Positions 17,808-27,438 are shown, counted from the first letter of the stretch. The stretch is 64,000 bases of DNA from Variovorax sp. HW608 (GCF_900090195.1 NZ_LT607803.1:3746229-3810228); one strand, 5' to 3'. Numbers and translations: made by a program. The notes: generated by a model from the sequence alone, not told the origin.

Positions 17808-19650
17808 GTGCGCCCAGCATGGGCGCGATCTTCGGGGTGGAAGTCCCCGGCCGAGCTGACCACAGTGAGGCAAGCGAAGCGCAACTGCGTGAGGGCGACC
17901 GAGCGTGGAAAGGAAGCGTGGAGCGTAAACCGTGAGTCGAGGTACACGAACCTCATCTGAGGCGCTGCCGAGCAGGGCGAGCAGGCAAAAGGCTGCGAAG
18001 CTCTTGTGGTCAAGGCGAGGTGGCGTAAATGGGGCGACTGTGCGGTGAAGGATCGCGTTCTTACCTGGGGAGATCTCGCCTTATGCCTGAAAGGGCGACG
18101 GGCTTGTCCGGAGCGAGAAGTCAGCAGCGGTCGTAGTAGTCGGGGCGACCTGACGAAGGGCCAAACGAGAAGGACAGTGACGAGACATGTCGCTCGGAAG
18201 TGAATCGCATCAGAAGCCCGCTGGTTCAGCGGGGCGCGTAGGCCGCGCACAGGGTGAAGCCCGGTGTGAGCCCGCACGTGATGAATCGCGACCGGCGCGG
18301 GATGAACAAACGCACTGGGGGCCAGAGGACCTGCTTGGGCAGGCGCTGGCGAAGCGCAACATGGCGGCGGCGTGGAAACGCGTCAAAGCCAACAAGGGAA
18401 GCGCCGGCGTCGATGGGCGCACGGTAGAGCAGACCGAGGGGTACCTCAAGCGCCACTGGCCTGACATCCGGCAAAGTCTTCTGCTTGGAACGTACCGGCC
18501 CAGTCCGGTGCGCCGCGTGCAGATTCCGAAACTGGGCGGTGAGTACAGGGAGTTGGGTATCCCTACGGTTGTTGATCGACTGATCCAGCAGGCCCTGCTG
18601 CAAGTGTTGCAACCGGTGATCGACCCTACATTCAGCGAGCACAGCTTCGGGTTCCGGCCCGGGCGCAGCGCGCACGGGGCCGTATTGCTGGCGCACAGCT
18701 ATGTCCAGCAGGGATGCACGGTAGTGGTGGACGTGGACCTAGAGAAATTCTTCGACCGCGTGAACCACGACATCCTGATGGAGCGACTGGCCCGACGCAT
18801 CGCCGACAAGGCGGTGCTGTGGCTGATCCGCAAATATCTTCAGGCCGGGATCATGGACGGCGGGCTTCAACTGGAGCGCCACGAGGGCACGCCGCAAGGC
18901 GGGCCTCTGTCGCCTCTGCTGGCCAACGTGATGCTCGACGAAGTGGACCGCGAACTCGAACGCAGGGGGCACAACTTCGTGCGCTATGCCGACGACTGCA
19001 ATGTCTACGTCAAGAGCATCGCGGCGGGTAAGCGGGTGCTGGCAGGACTGCGGCGCTGCTACGCGAAACTGCGCCTGTCGGTCAACGAGGCCAAGACGGC
19101 AGTGGCGCTGGTTTGGAAACGCAAGTTTCTGGGCTACTGCTTCTGGCTCTCGAAGACCACAGGCAAAGTCCATAGGGATGTGGCGGCGGCAGCGCTACAG
19201 CGCTACCGTCAGCGGGTGAGGCAACTCACCCGGCGGCAGACCGGCCGCAGCTTTGATCAGATCGCCAAGGACTTGCAGGCATTCATGCCCGGCTGGAAGG
19301 CCTACTTCCGGTTGACGCAGACGCCCAGCACGTTCCGCGAACTGGACAGTTGGCTGCGCCATCGGCTCAGAGCGATCCAGTTGAAGTTCTGGTGCCGTGG
19401 AACGACCGTATTCCGGGAACTTCGCGCCTTGGGCGCTTCTGTCGATCTGGCCGCGCAAGTGGCTGCCCACGCCCGTCGCTGGTGGTATTGCAGCGCCAAC
19501 CTCGTCAATCGGGTGCTGACCAACGCGTACTTCGACAACTTCGGCATTCCCCGGCTATGCTGACCTCAACTTCTCGAACCGCCCGGTGCGGACCCGCATG
19601 CCGGGTGGTGTGGGAGGGGTCCGGTCTTCGTGACCGGCCCCTATCCCGAT
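17808..19650 (+). mobile_element. Group IIC intron, complete (ribozyme plus reverse transcriptase)
   Basis: About 1843 bases. The 5' end GTGCGCCCAGC fits the GUGYG intron start, directly after a terminator with a T tail. The 17808-18186 segment is the structured ribozyme part (for example the GGGGTGGAAGTCCCC hairpin) and encodes no protein I can support. A 34-base domain V occupies 19576-19609: the outer stem ACCGCCCGG pairs with CCGGGTGGT (one G-U), the inner hairpin is TGCG-GACC-CGCA, and it carries the CGC triad typical of class C. Domain VI follows, with a bulged A in CCCCTATCCC, and the intron ends at GAT, 19650. Both boundaries are read by eye and may shift by a few bases. Confidence 0.88.
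18187..19563 (+). CDS. ltrA: Group II intron-encoded reverse transcriptase/maturase
   Basis: 458-residue maturase. RT blocks in order: AWKRVKANKGSAGVDG (RT0/1), VQIPKLGGEYRELGIPTVVDRLIQQAL (RT2), FSEHSFGFRPGRSAHGAV, VVVDVDLEKFFDRVNHDIL, HEGTPQGGPLSPLLANVML and the catalytic FVRYADDCNVYV. Domain X follows (FLGYCFW to SWLRHRLRAIQLKFW), with LVNRVLTNAYFDNFGIPRL at the end. All catalytic aspartates are present, so it looks functional. There is no HNH endonuclease domain, as expected for class C. The ORF lies inside the loop of domain IV, with the stop 12 bases before domain V. It helps splicing and carries out retrotransposition to terminator sites. Confidence 0.95.
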   Translation: MSLGSESHQKPAGSAGRVGRAQGEARCEPARDESRPARDEQTHWGPEDLLGQALAKRNMAAAWKRVKANKGSAGVDGRTVEQTEGYLKRHWPDIRQSLLLGTYRPSPVRRVQIPKLGGEYRELGIPTVVDRLIQQALLQVLQPVIDPTFSEHSFGFRPGRSAHGAVLLAHSYVQQGCTVVVDVDLEKFFDRVNHDILMERLARRIADKAVLWLIRKYLQAGIMDGGLQLERHEGTPQGGPLSPLLANVMLDEVDRELERRGHNFVRYADDCNVYVKSIAAGKRVLAGLRRCYAKLRLSVNEAKTAVALVWKRKFLGYCFWLSKTTGKVHRDVAAAALQRYRQRVRQLTRRQTGRSFDQIAKDLQAFMPGWKAYFRLTQTPSTFRELDSWLRHRLRAIQLKFWCRGTTVFRELRALGASVDLAAQVAAHARRWWYCSANLVNRVLTNAYFDNFGIPRLC

Positions 19651-19757
19651 TCGCGGTCCGCACGGGCCGTGTTCGGGCGGCCTTCAAGCTGCTGTCACAC
19701 GCTTGCAGCAAGATGCCGGCCTTCGGCCCAGGCGACGGGCCTTGGCCTGGAGGATTC

Positions 19758-20153
19758 ATGCGACGCGTCTTGCCTTTCCTGCTCTGCATTCTTGTCTTCT
19801 CGAACCCTGCCGAAGCCAGTCAACCGGCATGCAGCATCGAGTCCCAGACCTTCGATTCGAAGGACGTGCTTTGCATCATTCCGGCCGGCGAAGCGATGCA
19901 GCGACGCTTCGAGTTCATCGCGCGCTTCTCGGGCAGCCACGACGACACGAGGGTCAGCATCCGCCCGGCGCTGGGCGGTCAGCCGCTGACCTGCGAGGAG
20001 GGCAGCCGAAACGAGCTGTTCGGCGAGGACGGCGACGTGAGCCTCAACTGTCGCTTTGCCGTGCCCGCTGCGCAGCCGACCGAGGCCAGGCTCAAGGTCA
20101 CGATCCGCTGGAGCCACGCCGAGTACACGGACTACGCGCTCGTGGGCCGCTGA
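19758..20153 (+). CDS. Hypothetical exported protein
   Basis: 131 residues with a signal peptide MRRVLPFLLCILVFSNPAEA and probable cleavage before SQPAC. The mature part has four cysteines (in QPACS, DVLCI, LTCEEG, LNCRF), consistent with two disulphides in the periplasm, and is rich in beta-like alternating sequence. A purine-rich GGAGG precedes the ATG at 19758. It begins about 107 bases behind the intron's 3' end, so the intron separates it from whatever lay upstream. I recognise no family. Confidence 0.6.
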   Translation: MRRVLPFLLCILVFSNPAEASQPACSIESQTFDSKDVLCIIPAGEAMQRRFEFIARFSGSHDDTRVSIRPALGGQPLTCEEGSRNELFGEDGDVSLNCRFAVPAAQPTEARLKVTIRWSHAEYTDYALVGR

Positions 20154-20169
20154 GGATGGCGGTGCGGGC

Positions 20170-20244
20170 TGGTGCCCTCGACAGGAATCGAACCTGTATC
20201 TGAGTCTTAGGAGGACCCCGTTCTATCCATTGAACTACGAGGAC
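20170..20244 (-). tRNA. tRNA-Arg (anticodon CCT)
   Basis: The minus strand folds as a cloverleaf. The acceptor 5' GTCCTCG pairs with CGAGGGC (one G-U), the D arm is GTTC-AATGGATA-GAAC, the anticodon loop CTCCTAA gives anticodon CCT at 20209-20211, and the T arm is ACAGG-TTCGATT-CCTGT. Discriminator A is followed by an encoded CCA. It decodes AGG. It starts 22 bases downstream of the tamB stop on the same strand. Confidence 0.95.
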
Positions 20245-20266
20245 GAAGGCCCGCAACTGTACCAGT

Positions 20267-23200
20267 TCAGTCGAACTTCAATGTGTAGATCAGGTCGATC
20301 CCGCTCGGTTGGCCGGCCTGTGCGCGCAGCGTGAGGTTGCGCGTGAGGTCATAGAAGACGAACAGCGTGCCGAGCGTGCCCGCGAGGCTGCGTTCGTAGG
20401 TGACGTAGAAGTCGCGCGCGATGCGCTTGCCGACGGTGACGGACGAGTCGCGCACCTCGCTGCCGTTGCTCGGGCCGCGGAAGCCGATTTCGTCGAGTCC
20501 GAAGCGGCTCGCCAGCCCGCCCCCGGTGCCGCCGCTGCCCAGGCCGCCGAGCAGCGCCAGCGCGGCCTGCTGCAGGACGGCCGACTCGTTGCCGCTGGTC
20601 GCGGAGCCGCGTCCCAGCACCAGCCATGAAAGCGTTTCCTGATCGGAGAGCTGGGGCTCCGAGTACAGGCGCACGCGCGGCGATTGCGCCGTGCCGGTGA
20701 TGGCGACGCCGACGCGCTGCTGGATGTTCGGCCGGATCGCCAGGATGTCGAGCTGCGGGTTGTCGATGGGCCCGTTGAACCGGGCGATGCCGGTCTCGAT
20801 GTTGAGTTGCTGCCCGTAGGCGCGGTACTGCCCGGCGACGGTGCGCACTTCGCCGGTCACGCGCGGCGGGGCGTCCAGTGCGGTGCCCTGGATGTTGAGC
20901 TTGCCGGCCAGGCGCGTGGTGATGCCGCGGCCCTGGACCGCGAAGTCCTCGCCGAGGTCGAAGCTCACCATCACGTCCGGCGGCTTCGCGGTCTGCGGCC
21001 GGGCGCCGAGGCGTTCGGTCGCTTCGGCGGCGCGTTCGGCATCTTCCTTCGCTTCGCGGTCGCGCACCGCCGAGCGGACCACGACGTCGCTGCCGAGGCT
21101 GGGCGCGGTCTGGTCCGGGAGGATGATGACGGCGCGATCGGTGCGCAGATCGCCGCGCACGGTGAACTGGCCGTTGTCGAGCCGCGCCTGCACGTCGCCC
21201 GAGAGCGTCAGCTGCCGGTCGGATCGCACCAGGGTGCGCAGCGAGCGCAGTTGCGCCTGCATCGCCATCCGGATCCCGCTGCCGGCGCCCGGGGCCGGCG
21301 CCGGACCCCAGGACATGTCGCCGCGCACGGTGAGCGTGCCGCCGCCCCTCGCGGCTTCGCTCGCGGCGGTGCTGAGGTTGCCGCCCTGTCCGGGGATGCG
21401 GGTCTGGCTGCCGAGGCCGCCCTGGAGGGTGAACTCGTTGACCTCGACGTGGTTGCCGGCCAGCGTCGTGCGCAGGCGGCCATCACGCAGGTCGAGGCCG
21501 TCGACCAGCGCGCGCACGGCGAGCTGGTCGGCGGCGAGCGTGCCGTTCCAGCGCGGGTCGTTGCGGTTGCCTGAGAGGGTGGCATCCGCCTGCAGCGTGC
21601 CGGCGATGCGCCAGCCCGGCGGCGCGAGCATCGACCACACGCCGAGGTTGGGCATCTTCGCGCTGACGCGGCCCGCGAGCGGCGCGTCGGCGGCCCACTG
21701 CCAGCCGCCGGGCCGTTGCAGCAGGCGCGTGCTCGCCTCCACGCGGATCTGGCCGGCGCGCTCGCTCTCCCACGCCAGAAGGCCCCGGACCGTGTCGCCC
21801 TCGGCATCGAGGCGGAACTCGGCCTGCCGCAATCCGGCCGGCGTGCTGACGCCCGCGCCCGCCGCGTCCATGGTGATCTCGCTGCGCGCGCCGGTGCCGG
21901 TGCTGTGGACGCGCGTGACCAGCGCCGCCTCGCCGGCCTGCACGCGAAGGTCGCCGCTCTGGCGATTGATGCGCACATGGCCGCGCAGCGTGTCGGCGGC
22001 GTCGATGTCCCATTCGCCGTTGAACAGCAGGTCGCCGCTGAAGCCGATGCGTTCGAGCGTGTCGGTCTCGCCGAAGGCCTCGGCCCAGGCCATGGGCAGG
22101 CCCTGGAACTGGCCCTTGGATTGAAGCCGCGTCGAACGGGTCGCGCCCGAGCCGCTCTGGCTGAAGCGCAGCGGCTGCCAGTCGATCTTCAGCATGCCCG
22201 GCACAGGGCCGGTCACTTCCGCGCCGGCTGCCGATGCCTCGACTTCGAGGCGCGGCGCGCCGCCGTCGACCGAGCGGATGGTGGCGCTGAAGGCGCGGTT
22301 CAGCGCCAGCGTCCACGGGCCCGGCCGCGTGCTGTCCGTGTACTGGGCGCGGAAGGTGGCGAGCGCGGCGCGCCATTGGTTGGCGCGATCGATGCCGCCG
22401 CCGCCGCGCGCGTCGAGCGTGAGCTTGTGCGTGCCCGTGCTGGCTTCGCCCTTGAGCGCCACGGTGGATTGCGCAAGGCTGCCCGCCAGCTCGGCGCGGA
22501 CATTGGCGAGGGCGATGCGGGTCGCCTCGCCCGTTTCGGTCGGCGCGAGCGCGACGTCGAGCTGGGGCACGGTCAGCGTGGCGTCGATCGTCGGTTCGGC
22601 GGTGCCGCGCGGGGCCGGCTCGTTCGCGGCCTGCAGGCGCCGCTGCACCGCCTGCCAGCCGCCTTTCCAGCTCGCTTCGAGCCGTGCGCTGCCCTGCACG
22701 AGCGAACCGCCGAAGCGCCTTTCCATTTCCGGCAGGGATTCGATCCAGCGCTGCAGCGCGGCGGCGTCATCGATCTGCGCGCGAATCTGCCCGCTGCCGC
22801 TCGCCGGAGCGATGCGCCCCTGCGCCTGGAGCTTGCCGCCCGGCACCACGAGGCGGAGGTCGCCGCTGCCGCCCTGTTCGGCCACCTGCACCTGCACGCG
22901 GCCCTCGAGCGTGGCGTGGCGGACTTCGACGCGCAGCGTCTTGAGGTCCAGCACCTGGTTCTGCCACTGGCCCTGCGCGATGGCCCGTTCGACGAGCACA
23001 CCCTGCACGCCGGCGCCGCCTTCGGCACGCAGCGCGACGTCGAAGCGGATCGTGTCGCCCGCCTGATCGGCCTGGATGGTTCCGCCCAGCGGCGCGCCGC
23101 CGAGCTCCGAATGCAGTTGTCCGAGCTGTACGCCGAGCACCGTGGCGCGCGCCTGCCAGGGTTCGGGCGCGGGGCTCCAGCTCCCTTGGGCTTCGATGCG

Positions 23201-24316
23201 TCCGCCGCCGAGGTGCACGGTGGCTTCGGGCACCATCCATGTGGTGCCATCGTAGGCGGCTTGCGCCTCGACCTGCTCGACGGGCAGCTTGCCGGCATCC
23301 CACGGCCCGGCGATCGCGTTGCGGATGTCGGCGCTGGCTTTCCAGCTCGTGTTGTTCGCGCTGCCTTGGGGGCCGGCCTCGACGTGGCCGGTGAGGAGCG
23401 TGGCCGGCGCGTCGGGCCACAGCCGGGCGAGATCCACGTTCTCCAGTTCCGCCTCGGCGTCGATCACGGGCTGCGGCTGCCAGGGGGCGATGTGGGCCCG
23501 CAGCTGCGCGCGCATCGGCGCTTCGGCGCTTTCGTCGACGGGCTGCAGATCCGCGGCGACCGCGAGGCGGGCCTCCGCGCCGGACAGCGTGCCCGTCACG
23601 CTGGCATTGGCGAGCACGTCGAGCGGGGGGTTCTCCTGGGTGAGCGAGGCGCGTATCCGGCCGTTCATCCTGGCGTCGATCGCCATCGGCGCCGGCCCTT
23701 GCAGATCGACCTGCGCGCCGTAGTGGCCTTCGGCCACGTCCACGCCGGTGATCTCGAGGACGTGATGGTGCTCGCTGGTGTACCGGTAGCTGCCGGCCAG
23801 CCGGGTGGCCTGCAATGCCGGCGGACCGGTCCAGCGCAGGTCGTCGATCGAGAAGGGCAGCTCGATCTGCACCGGCAGCACGATCTGCTCGAGCGGCTCG
23901 ACCGGCTTCTCCTCGGGCGTGCCGCGCCGCTCGATCACCACCTGGCCGGCGTGCACTTCGCCCAGTTGCACGCGGCGCTGCAACAGCGGCGCGAGCCGCC
24001 AGCCGATGCGCGCGTCGCTCACTTCGACCGCCAGCGTCGGGCCTTGCCAGCGCAGCCAGCCGATGCGGCCGCCTGCGCGCAGCGACCCCGAGACGTCGCG
24101 GCTTTCCAGCGTCTGGTCCGCAGGCAGCAAGCGTGCGGTGCGCGACAGCGCGAAGGCCAGCGATTCGTCCGTTCCCAGCCACCACCAGGCGCCGGCGGCC
24201 AGCGCGATCACCAGCGTCACCAGTCCGCCGATGAACCAGGCGAACCCGCGCAGCACGCGGCGCATGCGCGAGCGCTTCGGCGCTGCGGGCGGTGTTGCGG
24301 GCGTTTCGTCGGCCAT
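20267..24316 (-). CDS. tamB: Translocation and assembly module subunit TamB (DUF490)
   Basis: 1349-residue inner-membrane-anchored periplasmic protein. After MADETPATPPAAPKRSRMRR comes one membrane helix (about 21-48, AWFIGGLVTLVIALAAGAWWWL). The rest is a long beta-helical span made of many strand repeats, ending in the conserved DUF490 domain (GEVRTVAGQYRAYGQQLNIETG, GTAQSPRVRLYSEPQLSDQETLSWLVLGR, RIARDFYVTYERSLAGT, LTLRAQAGQPSGIDL). It works with TamA in outer-membrane protein or phospholipid transport. The ATG at 24316 is two bases behind the tamA stop; the reading frame is open far upstream, but that part is antisense-like shadow over tamA. Same length class as other betaproteobacterial TamB. 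Confidence 0.93.
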   Translation of the reverse strand: MADETPATPPAAPKRSRMRRVLRGFAWFIGGLVTLVIALAAGAWWWLGTDESLAFALSRTARLLPADQTLESRDVSGSLRAGGRIGWLRWQGPTLAVEVSDARIGWRLAPLLQRRVQLGEVHAGQVVIERRGTPEEKPVEPLEQIVLPVQIELPFSIDDLRWTGPPALQATRLAGSYRYTSEHHHVLEITGVDVAEGHYGAQVDLQGPAPMAIDARMNGRIRASLTQENPPLDVLANASVTGTLSGAEARLAVAADLQPVDESAEAPMRAQLRAHIAPWQPQPVIDAEAELENVDLARLWPDAPATLLTGHVEAGPQGSANNTSWKASADIRNAIAGPWDAGKLPVEQVEAQAAYDGTTWMVPEATVHLGGGRIEAQGSWSPAPEPWQARATVLGVQLGQLHSELGGAPLGGTIQADQAGDTIRFDVALRAEGGAGVQGVLVERAIAQGQWQNQVLDLKTLRVEVRHATLEGRVQVQVAEQGGSGDLRLVVPGGKLQAQGRIAPASGSGQIRAQIDDAAALQRWIESLPEMERRFGGSLVQGSARLEASWKGGWQAVQRRLQAANEPAPRGTAEPTIDATLTVPQLDVALAPTETGEATRIALANVRAELAGSLAQSTVALKGEASTGTHKLTLDARGGGGIDRANQWRAALATFRAQYTDSTRPGPWTLALNRAFSATIRSVDGGAPRLEVEASAAGAEVTGPVPGMLKIDWQPLRFSQSGSGATRSTRLQSKGQFQGLPMAWAEAFGETDTLERIGFSGDLLFNGEWDIDAADTLRGHVRINRQSGDLRVQAGEAALVTRVHSTGTGARSEITMDAAGAGVSTPAGLRQAEFRLDAEGDTVRGLLAWESERAGQIRVEASTRLLQRPGGWQWAADAPLAGRVSAKMPNLGVWSMLAPPGWRIAGTLQADATLSGNRNDPRWNGTLAADQLAVRALVDGLDLRDGRLRTTLAGNHVEVNEFTLQGGLGSQTRIPGQGGNLSTAASEAARGGGTLTVRGDMSWGPAPAPGAGSGIRMAMQAQLRSLRTLVRSDRQLTLSGDVQARLDNGQFTVRGDLRTDRAVIILPDQTAPSLGSDVVVRSAVRDREAKEDAERAAEATERLGARPQTAKPPDVMVSFDLGEDFAVQGRGITTRLAGKLNIQGTALDAPPRVTGEVRTVAGQYRAYGQQLNIETGIARFNGPIDNPQLDILAIRPNIQQRVGVAITGTAQSPRVRLYSEPQLSDQETLSWLVLGRGSATSGNESAVLQQAALALLGGLGSGGTGGGLASRFGLDEIGFRGPSNGSEVRDSSVTVGKRIARDFYVTYERSLAGTLGTLFVFYDLTRNLTLRAQAGQPSGIDLIYTLKFD

Positions 24317-24318
24317 GG

Positions 24319-26208
24319 TCAGAAAGTGAAGCCGAAGCGGAAATGCAGCCTGAATGCCTTCACGTCGACGCCATACGCGAGGTCCATCTGAATAGGCCCG
24401 ATGGGGCTGCGCCAGCGCGCGCCGACACCGACGCCGACCTTGGCTTCGAGGTTGCCGACCTTGTCCGCGACCGAGCCGGCGTCGACGAACACCGTGCTTT
24501 CCCAGTCGCTGAGCTTTCCGTTGTAGACGAAGGGGCGCTGCCACTCGACGCTCGCGACACCCATGTAGCGGCCGGCGATGACGGTGCCGCCCGGCCGCAC
24601 CGTGCCGATGGAGCGGAAACTGTAGCCGCGCACCGTGGTGTCGCCGCCGGTCAGGAAGGCGAGCGTGCTGGGGATCTGCGCGCTGTCCTTGGCGACCAGC
24701 GCGCCGAGCTCGGCGCGCAACTGGATGCGGGCACTGCGCGATTGCGTCCGGTCGTCGCTGTAGACGGTGCCCGCGGGCACGAAGCCCACCCAGCGCGCAT
24801 AGGTGCGCGTGAAGGGCAGGCGCTCGCCGGTCAGCGTGTAGCCCGCGGCGAGCTCCAGCGCGACGCCCTGGCCGCGGGTCGGCGCATTGGCGTTGTCGAA
24901 GTAGCGGCCGGTCCAGTTCCAGTTCAGGCTCAGCGCCGAAGCCGTCGGCGGCGGATTGAAGCCGCGGCTCCTCGCGTAGTCGTACTGCACGAAGAGGCTG
25001 CGGTCGATGTGGTCGCTGGCCTTGCTCTCGCCGCCGCGCAGCCGGCCGCTGTCGACCTTGTAGTCGCCCGACACCTCGCTCTTGAGCTGTGCCGCCGTGA
25101 AGGTGCGCCAGCCGCTGTCGCGCGGAATGGCGCTCCATTCCGTGCCGAGCGATTGCGTGTCGCGATCGAGATAGAGCCTGGACACCGCGCGCCATCCGAG
25201 CAGCGGCATCTGGTTGTGGATGTGGTCGAGCGAAAGCCGCGGCCCGCTGTCGGTGGTGTAGCCCACGCCGGCGACGATCTTCTGCAGCGGTGCCTCCTGC
25301 ACCTGCGCGATGACGGGCGCGGTTTGCGGGTCGTTGTGGGTGGTGTCGAGCGTGAGGAACACCGAATTGAAGTAGCCGCTGCTCGCGAGCCGCTGCTGGG
25401 CATCGAGCAGTTGCTGCTGGTCGTAGTCGGACCCGGTCGGGATGCGCGCGATGCGGCGCATCGCATCGGGGTCGTAGCGCTGCAAGCCGCGCACCATCAG
25501 CGGGCCGAAGCGGTAGGCCGGTCCGGAATCGTAGGTCGCGCTGAGGCGGGCTTCGCTGCGATCGGCATCGACCTCGGCGCGGCTGGTGACGATGCTGCCG
25601 GTGGGGTAGCGCCTGGCCGTGAGGCTGCGCAGCGTGGTGGACTTGGCGTTGTCCCAGGCCTGCTGGCTGAAGGGCTGGCCCCTGCGCAGCGGCCAGTCGG
25701 TGCGGATCGCATTGCGCCTGGCCTCCGATTCCGACGTCTCTGCGATCGGGCCGGTGAAGTCGACCTGCACATCGCTCACGTGCGTGATCTCGCCGGGCAC
25801 GACGGTGATCCTGACTTCGCGCGGCGCCTTGCCGCCGGGCGTTTCGCGCAGCTCCAGCGTGAGCGTGGGCGTGAAGAAGCCCATGGTGTTGAGCAGCTCG
25901 CGCGCGTTCGACTCGGCCGCGACCATCAGGCGCGAAAGCTCGATCGCGCCGAGATCCTCGAGTCCGCGGTAACGCTGGATCTCCAGGTTGCGCGTGAGGA
26001 AGTCGCGCACCGAGTCGGGCGCCTGCACGTCGACGGTGAAGGCTTCGCGCCCCGAGGCGCTCGATTCGCCAGCGATGGGACTGGCGGCCGCGTCGCGTTC
26101 CTCGGGTTCCTTTTGCGGCAGCAGGCTGCATCCCTGCAGAAGAAGGATGCCTGCAAACAACAACGCCGGCATCCAAGCCGGCGTGAGAGATGAAACAACC
26201 CGACGCAC
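24319..26208 (-). CDS. tamA: Autotransporter/translocation assembly outer-membrane protein TamA (BamA/Omp85 family)
   Basis: 629 residues. The N-terminal leader is MRRVVSSLTPAWMPALLFAGILLLQGC, so the protein may be lipidated at Cys27, although the residue at -2 (Gln) is poor for a lipobox. POTRA domains occupy about 55-290, and a C-terminal barrel (about 310-629) ends in Phe. The Omp85 signature is seen as LTGGDTTVRGYSFRSIG (the VRGY motif) and GARWRSPIGPIQMDLAYG. It forms the outer-membrane part of the TAM complex with TamB, whose gene follows after two bases. The operon order tamA-tamB supports both calls. Confidence 0.92.
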   Translation of the reverse strand: MRRVVSSLTPAWMPALLFAGILLLQGCSLLPQKEPEERDAAASPIAGESSASGREAFTVDVQAPDSVRDFLTRNLEIQRYRGLEDLGAIELSRLMVAAESNARELLNTMGFFTPTLTLELRETPGGKAPREVRITVVPGEITHVSDVQVDFTGPIAETSESEARRNAIRTDWPLRRGQPFSQQAWDNAKSTTLRSLTARRYPTGSIVTSRAEVDADRSEARLSATYDSGPAYRFGPLMVRGLQRYDPDAMRRIARIPTGSDYDQQQLLDAQQRLASSGYFNSVFLTLDTTHNDPQTAPVIAQVQEAPLQKIVAGVGYTTDSGPRLSLDHIHNQMPLLGWRAVSRLYLDRDTQSLGTEWSAIPRDSGWRTFTAAQLKSEVSGDYKVDSGRLRGGESKASDHIDRSLFVQYDYARSRGFNPPPTASALSLNWNWTGRYFDNANAPTRGQGVALELAAGYTLTGERLPFTRTYARWVGFVPAGTVYSDDRTQSRSARIQLRAELGALVAKDSAQIPSTLAFLTGGDTTVRGYSFRSIGTVRPGGTVIAGRYMGVASVEWQRPFVYNGKLSDWESTVFVDAGSVADKVGNLEAKVGVGVGARWRSPIGPIQMDLAYGVDVKAFRLHFRFGFTF

Positions 26209-26250
26209 GCTGCCGATTCTGACAGCATGGGGCGCCGCTTCGGGCGCGAA

Positions 26251-27438
26251 CTATTTGGACAAGAGCCGCATCGCGTCCTCGAGTCCGCGCAGGGTCAGCG
26301 GGAACATGCGGTTCGACACCAGTTGCTGGATCACCGCGATGCTCTGGCGGTATTGCCAGACGCCCTGCGGCTCGGGGTTGATCCACGCGAATTTCGGGAA
26401 GGCGTGCGTGAGGCGCTGGAGCCACTCCGCGCCGGCTTCCTCGTTGTTGTATTCGACGCTGCCGCCGGGCTGGAGGATCTCGTAGGGGCTCATGGTGGCG
26501 TCGCCGACGAAGACCAGCTTGTAGTCCTTGTTGTACTTGCGGATGATGTCCCAGGTCGGGAACTTCTCGGAGTAGCGCCGGCGGTTGTTCTTCCACATGA
26601 AGTCGTAGACGCAGTTGTGGAAGTAGTAGAACTCCAGGTGCTTGAACTCGGTCTTGACGGCCGAGAACAGCTCCTCGACGCGCTGGATGTGCTCGTCCAT
26701 CGTGCCGCCCACGTCCATCAGCAGCAGCACCTTCACGTTGTTGTGGCGCTCGGGCCGCATCTTGATGTCGAGGTAGCCCGCATTGGCGGCGGTCTTGCTG
26801 ATGGTTTCTTCGAGATCCAGCTCGTCCTCGTGGCCTTCACGCGCGAACTTGCGAAGCTTGCGCAAGGCCATCTTGATGTTGCGCGTGCCGAGTTCCTGGC
26901 TGTCGTCGTAGTCCTTGTAGGCGCGCTGTTCCCACACCTTCACCGCGCTTCGGTTCTTGCCCGCGCCGCCGATGCGCACGCCCTGCGGGTTGTAGCCGCC
27001 ATGGCCGAAGGGCGAGGTGCCGCCGGTGCCGATCCACTTGCTGCCGCCCTCGTGGCGTTCCTTCTGCTCCTCGAAGCGCTTCTTCAGCGTCTCCATGAGC
27101 TCGTCCCAGCCCATCTTCTCGATCTTGGCCTTTTCCTCGGCGGTGAACTCGCGCTCCAGTGTCTTGCGCAGCCAGTCGAGCGGCACGTCCTTGGTGAAGT
27201 CGGTCAGCATCTCCACGCCCTTGAAGTAGGCGGCGAAGGCGCGGTCGAACTTGTCGAAGTGCTTCTCGTCCTTCACCAGCGCGGTGCGCGAGAGGTAGTA
27301 GAAGTCGTCGAGACTGAACGCATCATCGGAATTGGGACCGACGACATCGGCCTGCAGCGCTTCGAGCAGGGTCAGGTATTCCTTGACCGACACCGGCAGC
27401 TTGGCCGAACGCAGGGTGTAGAAGAAGTCGATCAGCAT
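26251..27438 (-). CDS. VWA domain-containing protein (CoxE-like), partner of MoxR ATPase
   Basis: 395 residues, cytoplasmic. The N-terminal part (about 1-190) is charged and helical. A von Willebrand factor A-like domain starts around residue 232 (NVKVLLLMDVGGTMDEH). The metal-binding DxSxS of the domain is altered to D242-V-G-G-T, so metal binding may be weak. The later FVGDATMSP and the terminal RQSIAVIQQLVSNRMFPLTLRGLEDAMRLL are typical of proteins paired with MoxR AAA ATPases, where the pair remodels or activates another protein. A MoxR gene lies two genes upstream. The target is unknown. Confidence 0.85.
   Translation of the reverse strand: MLIDFFYTLRSAKLPVSVKEYLTLLEALQADVVGPNSDDAFSLDDFYYLSRTALVKDEKHFDKFDRAFAAYFKGVEMLTDFTKDVPLDWLRKTLEREFTAEEKAKIEKMGWDELMETLKKRFEEQKERHEGGSKWIGTGGTSPFGHGGYNPQGVRIGGAGKNRSAVKVWEQRAYKDYDDSQELGTRNIKMALRKLRKFAREGHEDELDLEETISKTAANAGYLDIKMRPERHNNVKVLLLMDVGGTMDEHIQRVEELFSAVKTEFKHLEFYYFHNCVYDFMWKNNRRRYSEKFPTWDIIRKYNKDYKLVFVGDATMSPYEILQPGGSVEYNNEEAGAEWLQRLTHAFPKFAWINPEPQGVWQYRQSIAVIQQLVSNRMFPLTLRGLEDAMRLLSK

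Noticed and set aside
20170..20244. tRNA-Arg as integration site of an island
   Set aside because: No integrase and no duplicated tRNA 3' end was seen nearby; the intron about 500 bases away uses a terminator target instead.
21716..24391. 891-codon open frame on the plus strand opposite tamB
   Set aside because: Low-complexity Arg/Ala/Gly/His composition, no recognisable domain; shadow.
24317..26596. N-terminal extension of the tamB frame by about 760 codons
   Set aside because: The extension runs over tamA in another frame and has no TamB sequence; the normal anchor helix starts at 24316.
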